Source: Botryosphaeria dothidea | Taxonomy: Eukaryota; Ascomycota; Dothideomycetes; Botryosphaeriales; Botryosphaeriaceae | Reading direction: 5' to 3' | Assembly (NCBI GenBank): GCA_011503125.2 | Contig: WWBZ02000001.1 | Location: 4,340,001 to 4,404,000, forward strand | Length of the DNA: 64,000 bases | In this document: positions 25,101 through 35,727 of the stretch, piece by piece | Position numbering within the stretch: the first letter of the stretch is position 1 | How the letters are laid out: each line of letters opens with the position of its first letter | The notes under the pieces: generated by a model | Told to the model about the DNA's origin: nothing | Database searches by the model: none | Seen by the model: the letters and a program-made list of their open reading frames with translations, nothing else | Position numbers and translations under genes: made by a program

Positions 25101-25419
25101 GGCGTGTCGAGAGGAAGAGCGTCGTCAGCCCCAGACGCTGAGCCGCCAGGAAAGTGATGATATACTCCAGATTACTGACGCCGAGGAGGCCGATCGTCTT
25201 GGGCGGGTCGTCCGAGTTCTTTCGCAGCGCTCGCTCGGGCAGCGCGCTGACATAGAGGCTTGCTGCAAGTTCGACCATGCGGGCAAGTTCCTCTCCGGTA
25301 TAGTCCTTGAACTCTTCGTTGCCCCTGGTCGGATAGGAGATCACTGGCATTTTCTTGGCACCACCATCGTCATACAACTGTGAAAGCCGTGCGCCAAATG
25401 CGCGGTGACAGGCGTCCAT
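22146..25419 (-). CDS. NRPS-like adenylate-forming reductase (A-T-R)
   Basis: Two exons, 25419-23437 and 23375-22146, 1070 residues. Domain order: adenylation (about 1-545) with core motif SSGSSGLPKP, the GNSYGATETG block and VNGEKANPVPLEEA; a thiolation domain (about 560-640) with the phosphopantetheine-bearing Ser578 in FFLLGMDSLQ; and a C-terminal NAD(P)-binding reductase/thioester-reductase domain starting VLTGATGSLG near residue 662, with GYAQSKW as the Tyr-x3-Lys pair. Such enzymes activate a carboxylic acid as AMP ester, load it on the carrier arm and release it by NADPH reduction as aldehyde or alcohol. The family includes Lys2-type aminoadipate reductases, but the single-substrate secondary-metabolism type fits better. 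No condensation domain. No other biosynthetic gene is adjacent. Splice acceptor is CAGCAG (see findings). Confidence 0.92.
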
Positions 25420-27327
25420 TTTGGCGATAATTCTGGCAAGGGTTGTGGTGACTTGATTCTTGAAGCAACAGCTCGATTGGGCGATATCGCATCGAGTAAG
25501 ACGTAGATCTGTACATGAGACAACGTGAGGCCGAATCTCCCAACGGTGGCTCTATCCTTATACGCCATGGACAAGGCGGTTTCAATCCGCCGACGAGCTC
25601 GGTAGTTGAAAGACTCATGCATGCTGTGAGCCTAATATTCAGTGTGCAGATGCGGAACGCTGCGATTCGATCGGCAGTGGTGTCTGCGGTAAGCTATCTC
25701 TCAAGAAAAACCCCGCCTGCCAACGGCAATAAACGGGAATAGAAACATACTTTCGCATGTATCACGTAGTTTAACTCTGTTGACCTTCCGAATTAGCCGG
25801 TAAGGTTCGGGAGTAATTGCCGCATGCAGATGACAAATGCAAGCCACTCACAATTATACAACAATGTCAATGTTATATGCAAAGTCGGCGACCTCTGCTT
25901 TTCCGTTGTCTTCCACCCGAGTTTACAACGGGGCGGAGTGGATGGCGACAGGTGTAGATGACGTGTGCTTGCGAACTCAATCCAAGTCGTAAGAGCAAAT
26001 TTCTTTTCCAAAGCGACCCCGCATGTGGGGCCCTCGGCCTGCCCGAAGGAGGGTGATGAAGAGAGATATGGTGTGGTGGTGTCTGCTCCTCATTAATCCT
26101 CGGGCCTGACTTAAAGCCGAAAGACTTGGAAAATTCCACAAGCCTGATGCGGCCAATGATCTACATCCAGCCTGCTGCAGAGTGCAAGCACATGCAGGTG
26201 CAAACTTACAACTCCCAGAAGCTTGGTCTCTCGACGCAGTAAAGTTATCTGACGTATATCTGCGAGTTAGTTCCTCGTACGAGGCTTATGCCGAACGGGC
26301 GAACGAACAAAGGCATCCGAACCCATCCAGGGAGCAATGAGCTGGCGAAGACAGTACACCGGGGGCCTCGTTTTGCAGAATAATCTTGTTGAGCATGATG
26401 TGGCCACATGCTTTATTAGTTGTGGGGTGACAATCGAGGCAGTGTGTACATGCCGACGCGGGGTAGATAGGGGGAACAGAGCAACTGACTCACTCGACAG
26501 CAGCAAACGCTTCTCGCAAGATCCGGTGTCCGAGGAACCCCATGTGGCTGGAAGTAACGCGGCAAGCTGGAAGAGTACTCTTCCGAGTAAAAAGAAATAA
26601 TGAAGGCATATCTCATTGCATCGTCTCTGTCATCATAAGTCGTAATTCGTATGCGGAACGCTCCAGAAGTCCTCCTGTCCTTTCGCCCAGTGAGATATAG
26701 AACAAAATGCGCAAAACCCCATCGTATCTACAATGAAAGACATCCAGCATGGTACATAGTATGCGGATAAACTCCGGAGTGTCATCGGGTTGTACATACA
26801 TCTCCATGTGCCATCGGAGGTGTCAATAGCGCCTAAGTGATGCCGGTGGCCACAAAGCAGGGCTCGCGGTAAGGATGCAGTCTTTTTTGGTCATCGCCCT
26901 CTCATGATAATCGGTTCGGTCGTGATTTGGTCGTGATTCATTGCAGTTTTCCGGTGGCCAAAAGAAACTTACGGGGAAAGCAAAAGACCGACATGACGAC
27001 GCCAAGGCAGTCGGATGTAAAGCAGGATGAGAGCAGACAACAAGAGGAATGCAAAGTATTAGGCGCGCCGAAGTCGGCGAGAGTAAAGTCAACGTAAGAG
27101 TCGAGAAGGCAAGGGAAGCCCTATGGAAGCCCACAGCGTGTTCGTTCATCAGCATATACGCCAGGATGATGGCTGTGGCTGGCATGGGCAGCTGAGCGGC
27201 CGAATGAGGCTCATGGATGATTGGCTCGTATTGGTCGGTATCTTGGCCACGTGCTGATGGGCGTGGGATGTCTTGGATTCACGTGCGTGGCCCTACTTGT
27301 TGAACGTCGCTGCAGGACAATTTGAGG
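25420..27327. other. Intergenic region, no gene recognised
   Basis: 1.9 kb between the NRPS-like gene (divergent promoter side) and the 3' end of the Ser-rich protein gene. More AT-rich than the flanks. No frame longer than about 120 codons and no family motif seen. Confidence 0.5.
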
Positions 27328-28190
27328 TCAACCAGCAGAGCCTATGGGCTTCCGCCCTTCATTAGACGGCGCGGCTGTTCGGAGCAGTTCCTTTAGCCGC
27401 TGCTCAGCGGTAGTGCCGACATTCTGGTCATTGGGTCCCGGCCCATGCGCATGGTCCGGAGGGCGCGGCTCTTCACCTGGCCAAGGTAGCCATCTGGAAA
27501 GCGAAGTGGAACGTCGGCGTTCTGCACGGTCTGATGTTGCAGTGCCATTGAGTGCTGAGGCAGCTCTTGTACCCATAGGTTCCTCGGAGGTGGCCAGGGA
27601 GACGCGGGGGGAGGCAGCTCGTGCAGCGGGGCCGGACGATAGGGTAATGGACGGATGTGTTGAATCTGACACGAGCCAGTGCGTGGTGTGGTGGAACCCT
27701 GTGGGCGAGGGAGGTTCGGGATAATCATCACCGTCATCATGGCCGTCGTTAGATCCAAACAGGGCGGCTAGCCCTTTCCGGGCATTGCCGTCTCCGGACA
27801 CGATGCTTTTTAAGCTCCCGTAGGCCGAATTCTTCCTGCCGCGCGAACTGTGGCCAGCAATCGACGAGACAGAGGCACGTGAGGCAGTCCGGCTGCCGAC
27901 CAGACGCTCGCTGCTGCTGCTGCTAGCCTCAGGCACGGCAGCCAGGGCAGTGTCCCTCACAACACTCCACCAGCGCTGACGCTGCGAGGGCGGGATGGGT
28001 ATTGCCGGGTCGAAGATCTCGTGGGGCGGGCGGTGGGCAGTGTACTCGTCGGCCAGGCTCAGCTTGCTGCGGGCGCAGATGGTGGCAATGGCGTCAATTG
28101 CACCAGCAATCTCGGGCTCGACGGCATGCAGGATTCCATCGAAAGAGAAGTCGGCCGCCGGCGGCAGGGTGGAGGGCCGTTGGGGCATTT

Positions 28191-28231
<41 letters not shown>

Positions 28232-28659
28232 TCGACGCGTCGGTGAGAGGAGGCGCGCTGGGCGCGAGAGGAGGCGGTGCCGCCGGAGTAGGTCCTGACT
28301 ATGACGGGACGGGAGGAGACTGAGGTCTCGGTGGTGGTCGACTTGGGCTTGCCGCGAAGCGAGGCGCGCCAGGATGCAGCGCCGCTGTAGAGTTGGCGGA
28401 GACCGGGGAACCGCTGGACGGCGGTGGAGGACGAGTCGTCGTTGATGGCGGTGGTGGAGGAGGCGGAGGGAGGGGGCTCTTGCGACGAGCCTAGCAGAGG
28501 CAGAGCGGAGATTGCGCTGTGGCCATCGGTGTTTCGACGACGGGCTGGTTGGTCGCTCATCGCGTCGGTGTCAAGGGCAACAGAGCCGGGTCGGGCTTGG
28601 GCGTGGGCGAGGGCGCGGGCGCGGGCGGGCGTGGACGGCGACGAGTCAGCTTGGGCCAT
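27328..28659 (-). CDS. Uncharacterised Ser-rich protein, conserved central segment
   Basis: Single frame of 443 residues, mostly low complexity (Ser/Ala/Pro/Arg). A poly-Ser tract (about residues 144-155) is coded by a GAC/GTC-type trinucleotide run at 28195-28230. The only ordered-looking part is FSFDGILHAVEPEIAGAIDAIATICARSKLSLADEYTAHRPP (given here as the segment around residues 170-211), a predicted helix with alternating hydrophobics; it looks like a conserved fungal segment but I know no function. RSTSLSRWLPWP near the C-terminus may be a second short motif. A start at Met34 (MSDQPARRR) is possible. No signal peptide or membrane span. Confidence 0.6.
28190..28230. repeat. Trinucleotide (GAC)n microsatellite inside a gene
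   Basis: About twelve consecutive GAC/ACG triplets on the plus strand, coding poly-Ser on the minus strand. Length is likely variable between strains. Confidence 0.85.
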
Positions 28660-29241
28660 GGTTGCTGTACAGTCTCACGGCGCGCTCTGTTCCAGTGACT
28701 TGCAGCTCATGCGCTGTCATCGCTTGCGGCTCGCTGCTGGTTGGGTGCGTGGGTGATGGCGGACGCGATGGACTGCCGTGATGAGTTGTCGCGCGCTGCG
28801 AGCGGGGGTGAAGCCAGCCTTGTCCCCAGCCCGTCCAGTGACCGCGCGTGATGTGCTGCAGCCCATGCAGTCGCCCTACGCTCCGACACCTGTTCGCAGC
28901 CGGCACGGCCTCACCGGCCGCTCTCCCCATTGGCGCTGCCATGATCGGCGCCTTGGTGTTGACACAGTGAGCGGCCGCCTTGTGCGAGGCCACGGCCGCC
29001 TCCGATGCCCTACCTGCTTGCCTTACACCGGCGCGGCGCTGACAGCTGCCCGTTGGCTACAATTGCGTACGCCTGCATTGCAGTATGCAGCTCCGAGGAC
29101 AGCCTAAAGCTAGCTGCATTGGTTGTCTATGTGCGTACACGAAAAACCCTCATGGCCCAAACGCCGTTGCCGCACGAAGGTATTATTGCATGCTCTTTTG
29201 CCCCGCCGCTGCTCCGTAACGCCGCAGTGCCCCATAGTTCA
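28660..29241. other. Intergenic region, no gene recognised
   Basis: About 580 bp between the start of the Ser-rich protein gene and the 3' end of TAF6; it holds the promoter of the former and the 3' flank of the latter. Nothing else identified. Confidence 0.5.
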
Positions 29242-30641
29242 TCACAGAGCCACGTCCGTCTCCAGGATCTGTGCAATTAGCCGTGGCCGTCCCAGCTCCA
29301 GCACCCTAGCCCCCATCACCTCGCCAATCCTATCCACCAGCTTCTCCTTCGTCGCCTCGTCGCTCGTCACCCCATTGGCCAATGGCGCTGCCCCGCGCTC
29401 GAGCGATTGCAGTCCGCGTAGGATCACCGCTACCACCATTTCAGCCTCCAGCTTGCTCGCCTCGTCCGCCAGTCGCTCCTTCAGCACTGCGTCGAACAGG
29501 TTGAGGTTCGGCAGGATCAGGAACCTAACCCCGTCCGGGCCCATGATGCCCTGTAGCCCCAGAATTGCTCCGTAGTGCGTGCCGCACGGCTTCTTATCGT
29601 CCAGGAAGTTCTTGCAGAGCGTGCCCGCCAGCCGCTTCTTGAGCGTTTGTGAGGAGTTGCCGTACCGCTTCGAGATCTCGATGATGATCGTGCCGGCTAG
29701 CTCTCGCAGGTCAAAGTGCGCCATCGCGCTGCTGTCCGATCCACTGCCCAACCGCTTGCCCATCAGACACGTCAGCACCGGCGCGACCAGGCCCGTGATG
29801 TAGGCGTCCATGTAGAGGCTCGGATTTGTGAGCAGCGCCGACGTCATATGCATCATCTGCGTGAGGATGAACAGGTCCTTCATGTTGTGCGTGACCTTTT
29901 CAGAAATGTACTGGCAGAAGTACGGCACCAACTGGTGCAGACCTGGGTCTGTCCGGAGACTGCCCAGTGCTTGCGCCCGCCACTCCTCGTTATCAGCATC
30001 CCCGAGAGCGCTGACTATGCGGTCGAAGTACAGCTGCAGCTCCTTCGATATGACATGCTTGACCAGCGGCTTGACGGCAACGTTGTCATAGCCGTTGACG
30101 GCAGCGAGGTGCGGATTGGCGCCAGGGCCCTTGGGCAGCAGGTCCTGATGCCTGGAATCGGCCGAGGTGGGGTTCTGCGCGATGGCTGGCTGAACGCCTT
30201 CGAGCGCGAGCCAGTGTGCTGCAAGAGGTCAGCTCAAGGACATGCAAGCAGCGCGCGGTGCAGACACTCACCTGTGAAAGCCATTTCGCGCGGAACCTTG
30301 GGCAGCGGGGCGTTTATGAGCTTCTCGAAATCAACCTCTTCGTCCTCAACATAGAACAGCGGCTGGCCGGGGCCCATGGAAGCTTCGCCGAAGCGCAGCG
30401 GACGTGTCGACTCATAGCCATACAGAGGCTCGACGTCCAGTACACGTAGAGCCTGGGAGATATCCTGGGTACTGAGGGTGGTGCGCTTGGAATGGCGCAT
30501 GAACTTCAGAGCCTCCTCCAGGACCTGCCCTATCCTGAACTCAACGTCGCGCGCCAGATCTTCGGCCACATCGTCACTGAGTGAGGCGATTCCCACCGAC
30601 TCGGCGACATCCTTGATGTTGTCGGGATTCCAGACCGACAT
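29242..30641 (-). CDS. TAF6: TFIID/SAGA subunit TAF6
   Basis: Two exons, 30641-30272 and 30218-29242, 448 residues. The 53-nt intron (GTGAGT...TTGCAG) joins [16 protein letters not shown]. Residues 1-70 ([15 protein letters not shown]...[25 protein letters not shown]) are the histone-fold domain that pairs with TAF9; [11 protein letters not shown] with [20 protein letters not shown] is the conserved linker; the C-terminal 250 residues ([13 protein letters not shown]... through [17 protein letters not shown] and [25 protein letters not shown]) are the TAF6 HEAT-repeat domain. It is a nuclear scaffold of the general transcription machinery, normally essential. Length agrees with fungal orthologues and the gene appears intact. 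Confidence 0.95.
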
Positions 30642-31346
30642 GATGTTGGATTTCGTGGGCGAGAGAGAAGGTGGTTGAATGTTCGGACGGGTCTCGCGAT
30701 GGCTCTCTCGTGGGCTGTAGTATCGTCGCGATGGGCAGACCTAAGGGCGCATGGCGAGGATGGCTGCGACAGCGGGAGGGGCGTCCGGCGACGTCGTTGA
30801 GGCTGGCGGAAAGGTGCGTTGTCACGCACGCAGGTGATGGAAGCTCCAAGTCAAGAGAGTGACGGAGGTGTCGCGGCACGCGTCGCAAACGCCAAGGCTC
30901 CCCGCGAGCTCCCCAACCCTTCGTCCCACAACCCTCCGCCTCCATTTCTACCATCGTCCTCGTCGCTCACACTCACGATTCTACTCAAGGACGGCAAAAG
31001 ACCAACCGACCAAGTCAGACCACTGGCCGCCTCTCCGTCGCCTATGGCCGATCATACATTACATCTTGGTGAAAGCCTGACTTCAAAGCGCTGAACAGCG
31101 TCGCTAGTGATGTAGGCCAATTTGAATCCGCCTCTGGACCAGGTCAGCAGTCGGTGGCGCTCATTCTGTACATCATCCGCGTCCCGGAGAGAGTCAGTCC
31201 GCAGCCACTGCCGGTACGGCCGAACAATCCGCCCGCCCAGTCCTGTTGCATGATACTGCTCATTGAATCTATTCCTGGGCTTCAGTCGGCTGAAATTGTG
31301 CCTTGGGTTCCATCAATTCGTCCGTGATTCGACAGCCGACCTGTAG
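30642..31346. other. Intergenic region, divergent promoters
   Basis: About 0.7 kb between the TAF6 start and the next plus-strand frame. No gene seen; presumably the TAF6 promoter and that of the putative membrane protein at 31347. Confidence 0.45.
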
Positions 31347-32035
31347 TTGGAGATGTTGATCCCGATGCTTCACCCTTCTCCACCATCTCTACCCGCTTCT
31401 AAGCAGTCCAAAAACCTGCACAACACTAATCCAGGCTCACCATACGAGGATAATTTGCCAGAATACGATCCGCCGCCCCAATCCAACATACCAACCTTCC
31501 ATAATCTCAAATGTGTTCTCTATTCCGCCCATGCCGAATTCGCAGAGGACCAACTCCACTCCGGCACGATTCTCACTTTCCACACCCTCCTCAGAAGCTT
31601 CACGGTTGGTCCCGTCCTTTCGTTCATTCCATTCTCAGCAGTTTTACTACGGAATGCCCCCTTTCGTCGTCCAACCTCCGCCGGCTCTCTGGGCACGCAT
31701 CTTTTAAGGTATTCGGTAGGGGGTGCTGCGGCTGGTACCGTTGTATCTAGCATATTTTTAGGCAAGATCTTGTGCGGAAAAGAGCTGATTAAGTAGCGGG
31801 ATGTAGTTAGAGGATTCTAGCCAACCAAGGCCAAGTAGAGGTTGATTGGTGGTGTCTCGGTGGCGCAGGACTGGGCGCACTGGCTGCGACGACCCGAAAG
31901 AAGGCATATCCGCTTGTTAGAATGGGTGTCAGGATGCTGGCAGGAGTGAGTTTGGGTTCTTTGGTCGGGACCGGATGTTACATGGTCGCCCGATATGGAT
32001 ACGGTCTGGGGAAAGCGGCACAGACGGCAAAATGA
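31347..32035 (+). pseudogene. Putative small membrane protein gene, reading frame unresolved or broken
   Basis: From 31347 a 149-codon frame encodes a Pro-rich tail, a hydrophilic segment (FHNLKCVLYSAHAEFAEDQLHSG) and a hydrophobic one (HLLRYSVGGAAAGTVVSSIFLGKIL), then stops at TAG. About 60 bp later another frame encodes QGQVEVDWWCLGGAGLGALAA, a KKAYPLV segment and a Gly-rich membrane span (VSLGSLVGTGCYMVARYGYG), ending at TGA 32033-32035. The two halves look like one protein. An intron could join them (AG at about 31820, donor candidates GTATCT or GTGCGG), but no pair gives a convincing result; a nonsense change plus a one-base frameshift between about 31790 and 31825 explains the break equally well. 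Function unknown. Confidence 0.4.
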
Positions 32036-32236
32036 CGACTCGGTGAGGGTGAGTATGGGCCTGTTCACATGCAATTGCCATCTTACAATGAATGGGCGTT
32101 GCATAATCAGGTTCTTGCTTCAGAACTTGCGTTCGCTAGTGCAAATCTATAAGATCTACCCTTGCTCTTCAAAGATCATGAGCACTTGAGTTGAGTACCT
32201 CAACTAACTTTTACTTTACAAGACATTCAATTATTA

Positions 32237-33864
32237 TCAGCTATGGCTGGACTTATTATCTGGTGGGTGCTTCAATGAGCGGGTGTCCATCTCGATCAAC
32301 TGTACGAAACTCTCGGCCTCGGTTCTGGATGCTTTAAAAGAACGGATGCCCCGTGGCGTATGGGAACTCCTGCCCACCGTCCTCGACGGTTCGGTTGCCG
32401 TTGCTTTCGCGGTAGATCCAAACACTCTTGGGATAACCCGTCCCAACAAAGACCTGATGGCCGGCATGTTGGTGCACAGAATGCCAACGTCGACTTCAAT
32501 GATGGACCAGTATCCACCATCGCACCAATCCCCTATGATGTGTCAGAAGAATTCGTTTCAAGAAGAGTGGTGGGCATACATGTTGGATTGTATGTGGTCG
32601 CAAAACTAGTCAGCATGATGGCGCGGTATATGCTCACTCCGGTGATGCTTCGGCTGTCAGTGCCCCATCTTTACGGACTTGAAGGTTGGGACAACATACA
32701 AAAACCCAGTACAGAACATTGCTGATATCTGAAGCCTCATACGGATGGAAGACTGAAGGCTGACAATTCCCGGAATAGGTAAAACGATGATCCAGAAATC
32801 GGCGCAGATGTTCAGTGCAGCAGCTGTCAGAACCAATACGTTGATGTTCACGCAGAATCCAGGCTGCTCATCATCCCATCCGTGCCATGCTCGGTCTATC
32901 GGGGTGCACTGGAAAGCGAATGCGAAGAGGGCGGAAATTCCGAAACAGATGGCGAAGACGAGCGTAGCCCCGACGACTTTCCGAAATGTGGCATCGGGGA
33001 AGATGCGGAAGTAGAACAGGAGAAAAGACACCTTGACGAGCACCGTTGAGATGACGTAGAGATGCTCTTGTATGTAAAAGATCTGGAAACCATGTCAGGA
33101 TATGTCTCGCCACTCCTTTGAATGGAACAGAAGTACGTAGAGGGTGTTGTCGATGCTGTGAAAGGGTAGGGTCCAGATATCTTTTCCAAGGCCATTCTTT
33201 GCAACTAAATCGTGGATGGTTAGGAAACGCAGGATTGCATGTCAGAAAAGTAACTCACGTAATATCGCACCAGCGGTCAAAGGGGCGAGGAACACCTAAC
33301 CAACGTTAGCATGAGAGATAGCGTATGTGGGCAGCTACGCACCGCCGTGGCGATAGTGGACCAATCGTCTAACCCAAGGTCGCCTTGAGTGATGAACTGA
33401 CGCGTGTAGAGCCGAAGGAAGATGGAAATGTAGGCTATGACTCCACCGACGGCAGCTACCCAAATCACTGTTGACCTTTTGTCTCTAACTTCAGCCTCGC
33501 ACGCTGTCGTCGTTGCGTTTTTTGCCGCTGTTTACTTGCATGAGTTCTGTTCTTGGAATTATGCGATACGTGATGAGCTTACTCAAAAACTCCCTCACCG
33601 TACAGGTGGCGTCCATGCACCCTTCGAATTGGTGGAGGAATTCATTGTTCGTGCAGAGACAAACGTCATCTGTCGAGGAGCATATTTGTAATTCCAGCGC
33701 TGCATCGAGGCATTGGGTCTGATCCGTTAGTGGGCGAAGGCAGGAACCTGGCGTCAGATACTCACCGCGCAAGTGTGCAGCTCCAGACTCGTCAACGATT
33801 GAATTGCGTAAGCGAACGGGAAAGTCGATATAGCAATGACCAACAGTCCGCAGATGATCTTCAT
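32237..33864 (-). CDS. CFEM-domain PTH11-type G-protein-coupled receptor
   Basis: Eight exons on the minus strand: 33864-33766, 33718-33583, 33503-33343, 33295-33259, 33204-33137, 33082-32700, 32653-32580, 32532-32237; 417 residues, every junction in phase. A signal peptide (residues 1-19) precedes a Cys-rich CFEM module (about 31-90: HTCATQC, QIC, DDVCLC, EGC, ATC, and a last Cys created by the exon 2/3 splice). Then follow seven membrane spans, with VIWVAAVGGVIAYISIFLRLY as TM1, LDDWSTI after it, KNGLGKDIWTL, YVISTVLVKVSFLLFYFRIFP, the FQCTPI loop, and WSIIEVDVGILCTNMPAIRSLL in the last part. The C-terminus is a cytoplasmic Ser/Thr-rich tail. The family senses surface or host cues in fungi such as Magnaporthe (Pth11); ligand unknown. 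Confidence 0.85.
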
Positions 33865-34908
33865 CGCTCTCCTTAATGGCTTCGCAAAACGGCGAAAAAT
33901 CAACCCTCCGTCAGAGGAAGGCCGCCTTTGCCCTACAAAGGAAGGATCCGGAACCCGAGGCGTGATGACGATAGGTGTATCGAACACACGAAAGCGATGC
34001 AGCGGGAAAGGTAGGGGTAGATTTAGCACGCGGCGCGAGGAACGTGCAACAACAGGGCAGATATCACTTGCAATTGCGGGGCCCTTCCGCCCACGCGTTC
34101 GGCTTCCAAGACAATCACCATGTGGCCATCTCTCTCTCTCTCGATCTTCTAATGGTACCATTTTACTGGGGCTACCTCCAGGTCCAGTTAGCTGGCGCCC
34201 GGAAGAGATCAAACTCTCGGGGACAAGCTCGGCGAGAGGTGTTTGAAGAGGCAATGAACTGCAAGTACCGACGCTGCCCGCAAGAGAGGCTAGACCCCCA
34301 CATGGATTGTTCCGACATATCGTGCAGAAGGTGGCCAATGGGGGGTCGCCTTCTCCTGAATCTGATCTGCAAAACTGCCCGAAGGGGTTAGCTGTGGTGT
34401 AGGCTCGGCAATTTTTCAGAATCCAACGGTCATCGCAAGTCTAACGGAGAGCCCTCCGGTTGGGTTGATGAGAGGACGCTGAAACATTTGAGTCGGTGGG
34501 TAGACTTTGCGCTGGTCATCAGGCGCACCGCATGAAAATTGCGAGTCAGGACCATCTGGTCTCTCGTGTCCCAACAGGCACACGTGTTGCCCCTGGCTGC
34601 TTGCAGGGTCCGCGCTGTGCTCTCTTCAGCTGTATTTCTCAGCGGACAAGACACTGCACCAAACATCGTACAGCAGCTGCAATCTCGGTTGTATGTAAAG
34701 CTGAATGGCACTTGCTAGTCATGAATAACGGCGACGTTTCAATCTGGAGGCGTCGCGGCACAGCAGGAGTCTGACTAGCCAGCTCCACAACCCGGAAGCA
34801 CGCGCCAATCAGCCAGAACGCGTTTTCCTAGATACCTATGAGGCCGATCCCCTTCACCCAAATCTTAATCATGTTTTCCTCCTCCTGATTATTCCATCAT
34901 CCGACAAA
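33865..34908. other. Divergent intergenic region
   Basis: 1.04 kb between the CFEM-GPCR (minus) and the alpha/beta hydrolase (plus). No gene recognised; contains a CTCTCTCTCTC tract near 34130 and presumably both promoters. Confidence 0.5.
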
Positions 34909-35727
34909 ATGACGGGCGCTTACTTCAACAACCACGGGGTGGATCTGTTCTACGCCATCGAAGGGACAGGGGCTCCGATTCTCCTTCTCCACGGCTGGAC
35001 GTGCGACCATCTGGACTGGAGCTGGCAGCAGCCCTTCCTCCAATCGCTGGGCTTCCAAACCATCGCGATCGACCATCGCGGGCATGGGCGGTCCGCAGTC
35101 CTCCCGGGCAACGATTACGGGCCCGAAACTCTCGCTGACGACGTCGCCGCGCTGCTCTCCCATCTTGGCATCGACAATGCAATCGTCGTGGGCCACAGCC
35201 TGGGCACCGCGATTGCATCCGCCCTGGCGGTTCGGCACCCGGCGAAAGTGAAGGCGCTCGTGCTCGTCGATCCCATCTATTACCTTTTCGGAGAGCAGCT
35301 GGAACCCTTTGTGCAATTTATCAGCCAACCCAACTCGCCGGAGAATGCGGCCACCTTCTTCGACCAGAACTTCTACACAGATTCAACGCCGGCGTGGCTC
35401 AAAGCATGGCATCGTCACCGAACCTGGGGAAATCCGCCCCACGTTGTCTCTGCTGTCATTGAACAGCTCTTTGGGAAAGAGGACAGCATCGGGCGTCGGG
35501 AAAATGCTGTCACGTACAACAGGAGACGGAACCGCCCAAGACTCGTCACGTGTGCTGACCAGCTTAAGGTTGATTTGGAGCATGAAATTGGTTTGAATGA
35601 GCAGACGGATAGGGTTGAGCTGATCCCCTCAGGTCATTGGCATCACCAGCAAGATGCGGACAAATTCAACGCAGTGGTGAAGGCCTGGCTTGAAGCGCAA
35701 AAATATCTCCCCGAGCAACGCAACTAA
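34909..35727 (+). CDS. Alpha/beta-hydrolase fold enzyme
   Basis: Intronless, 272 residues. Motifs: oxyanion-hole LLLHGWTCDHLDW, TIAIDHRGHGRS, nucleophile elbow VVGHSLGT with Ser97, LVLVDPIYY, and a C-terminal SGHWHHQQD supplying the catalytic His (about 243). Epoxide hydrolases, haloalkane dehalogenases, esterases and C-C hydrolases share this layout, but Ser as nucleophile points to an esterase or lipase-like hydrolase rather than an Asp-nucleophile enzyme. No signal peptide, so intracellular. The third catalytic acid is not obvious; the stretch about 215-230 is more charged than usual. Confidence 0.82.
   Translation: MTGAYFNNHGVDLFYAIEGTGAPILLLHGWTCDHLDWSWQQPFLQSLGFQTIAIDHRGHGRSAVLPGNDYGPETLADDVAALLSHLGIDNAIVVGHSLGTAIASALAVRHPAKVKALVLVDPIYYLFGEQLEPFVQFISQPNSPENAATFFDQNFYTDSTPAWLKAWHRHRTWGNPPHVVSAVIEQLFGKEDSIGRRENAVTYNRRRNRPRLVTCADQLKVDLEHEIGLNEQTDRVELIPSGHWHHQQDADKFNAVVKAWLEAQKYLPEQRN

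Noticed and set aside
22563..25383. Long plus-strand frames (up to 344 codons) across the NRPS-like gene
   Set aside because: GC-rich antisense shadows of the minus-strand adenylation/reductase exons; composition is Arg/Gly/His-rich with no motif.
28190..28230. CRISPR-like or regulatory array
   Set aside because: A simple GAC trinucleotide run inside a coding frame; no spacers, and CRISPR arrays are not expected in a fungal nuclear genome.
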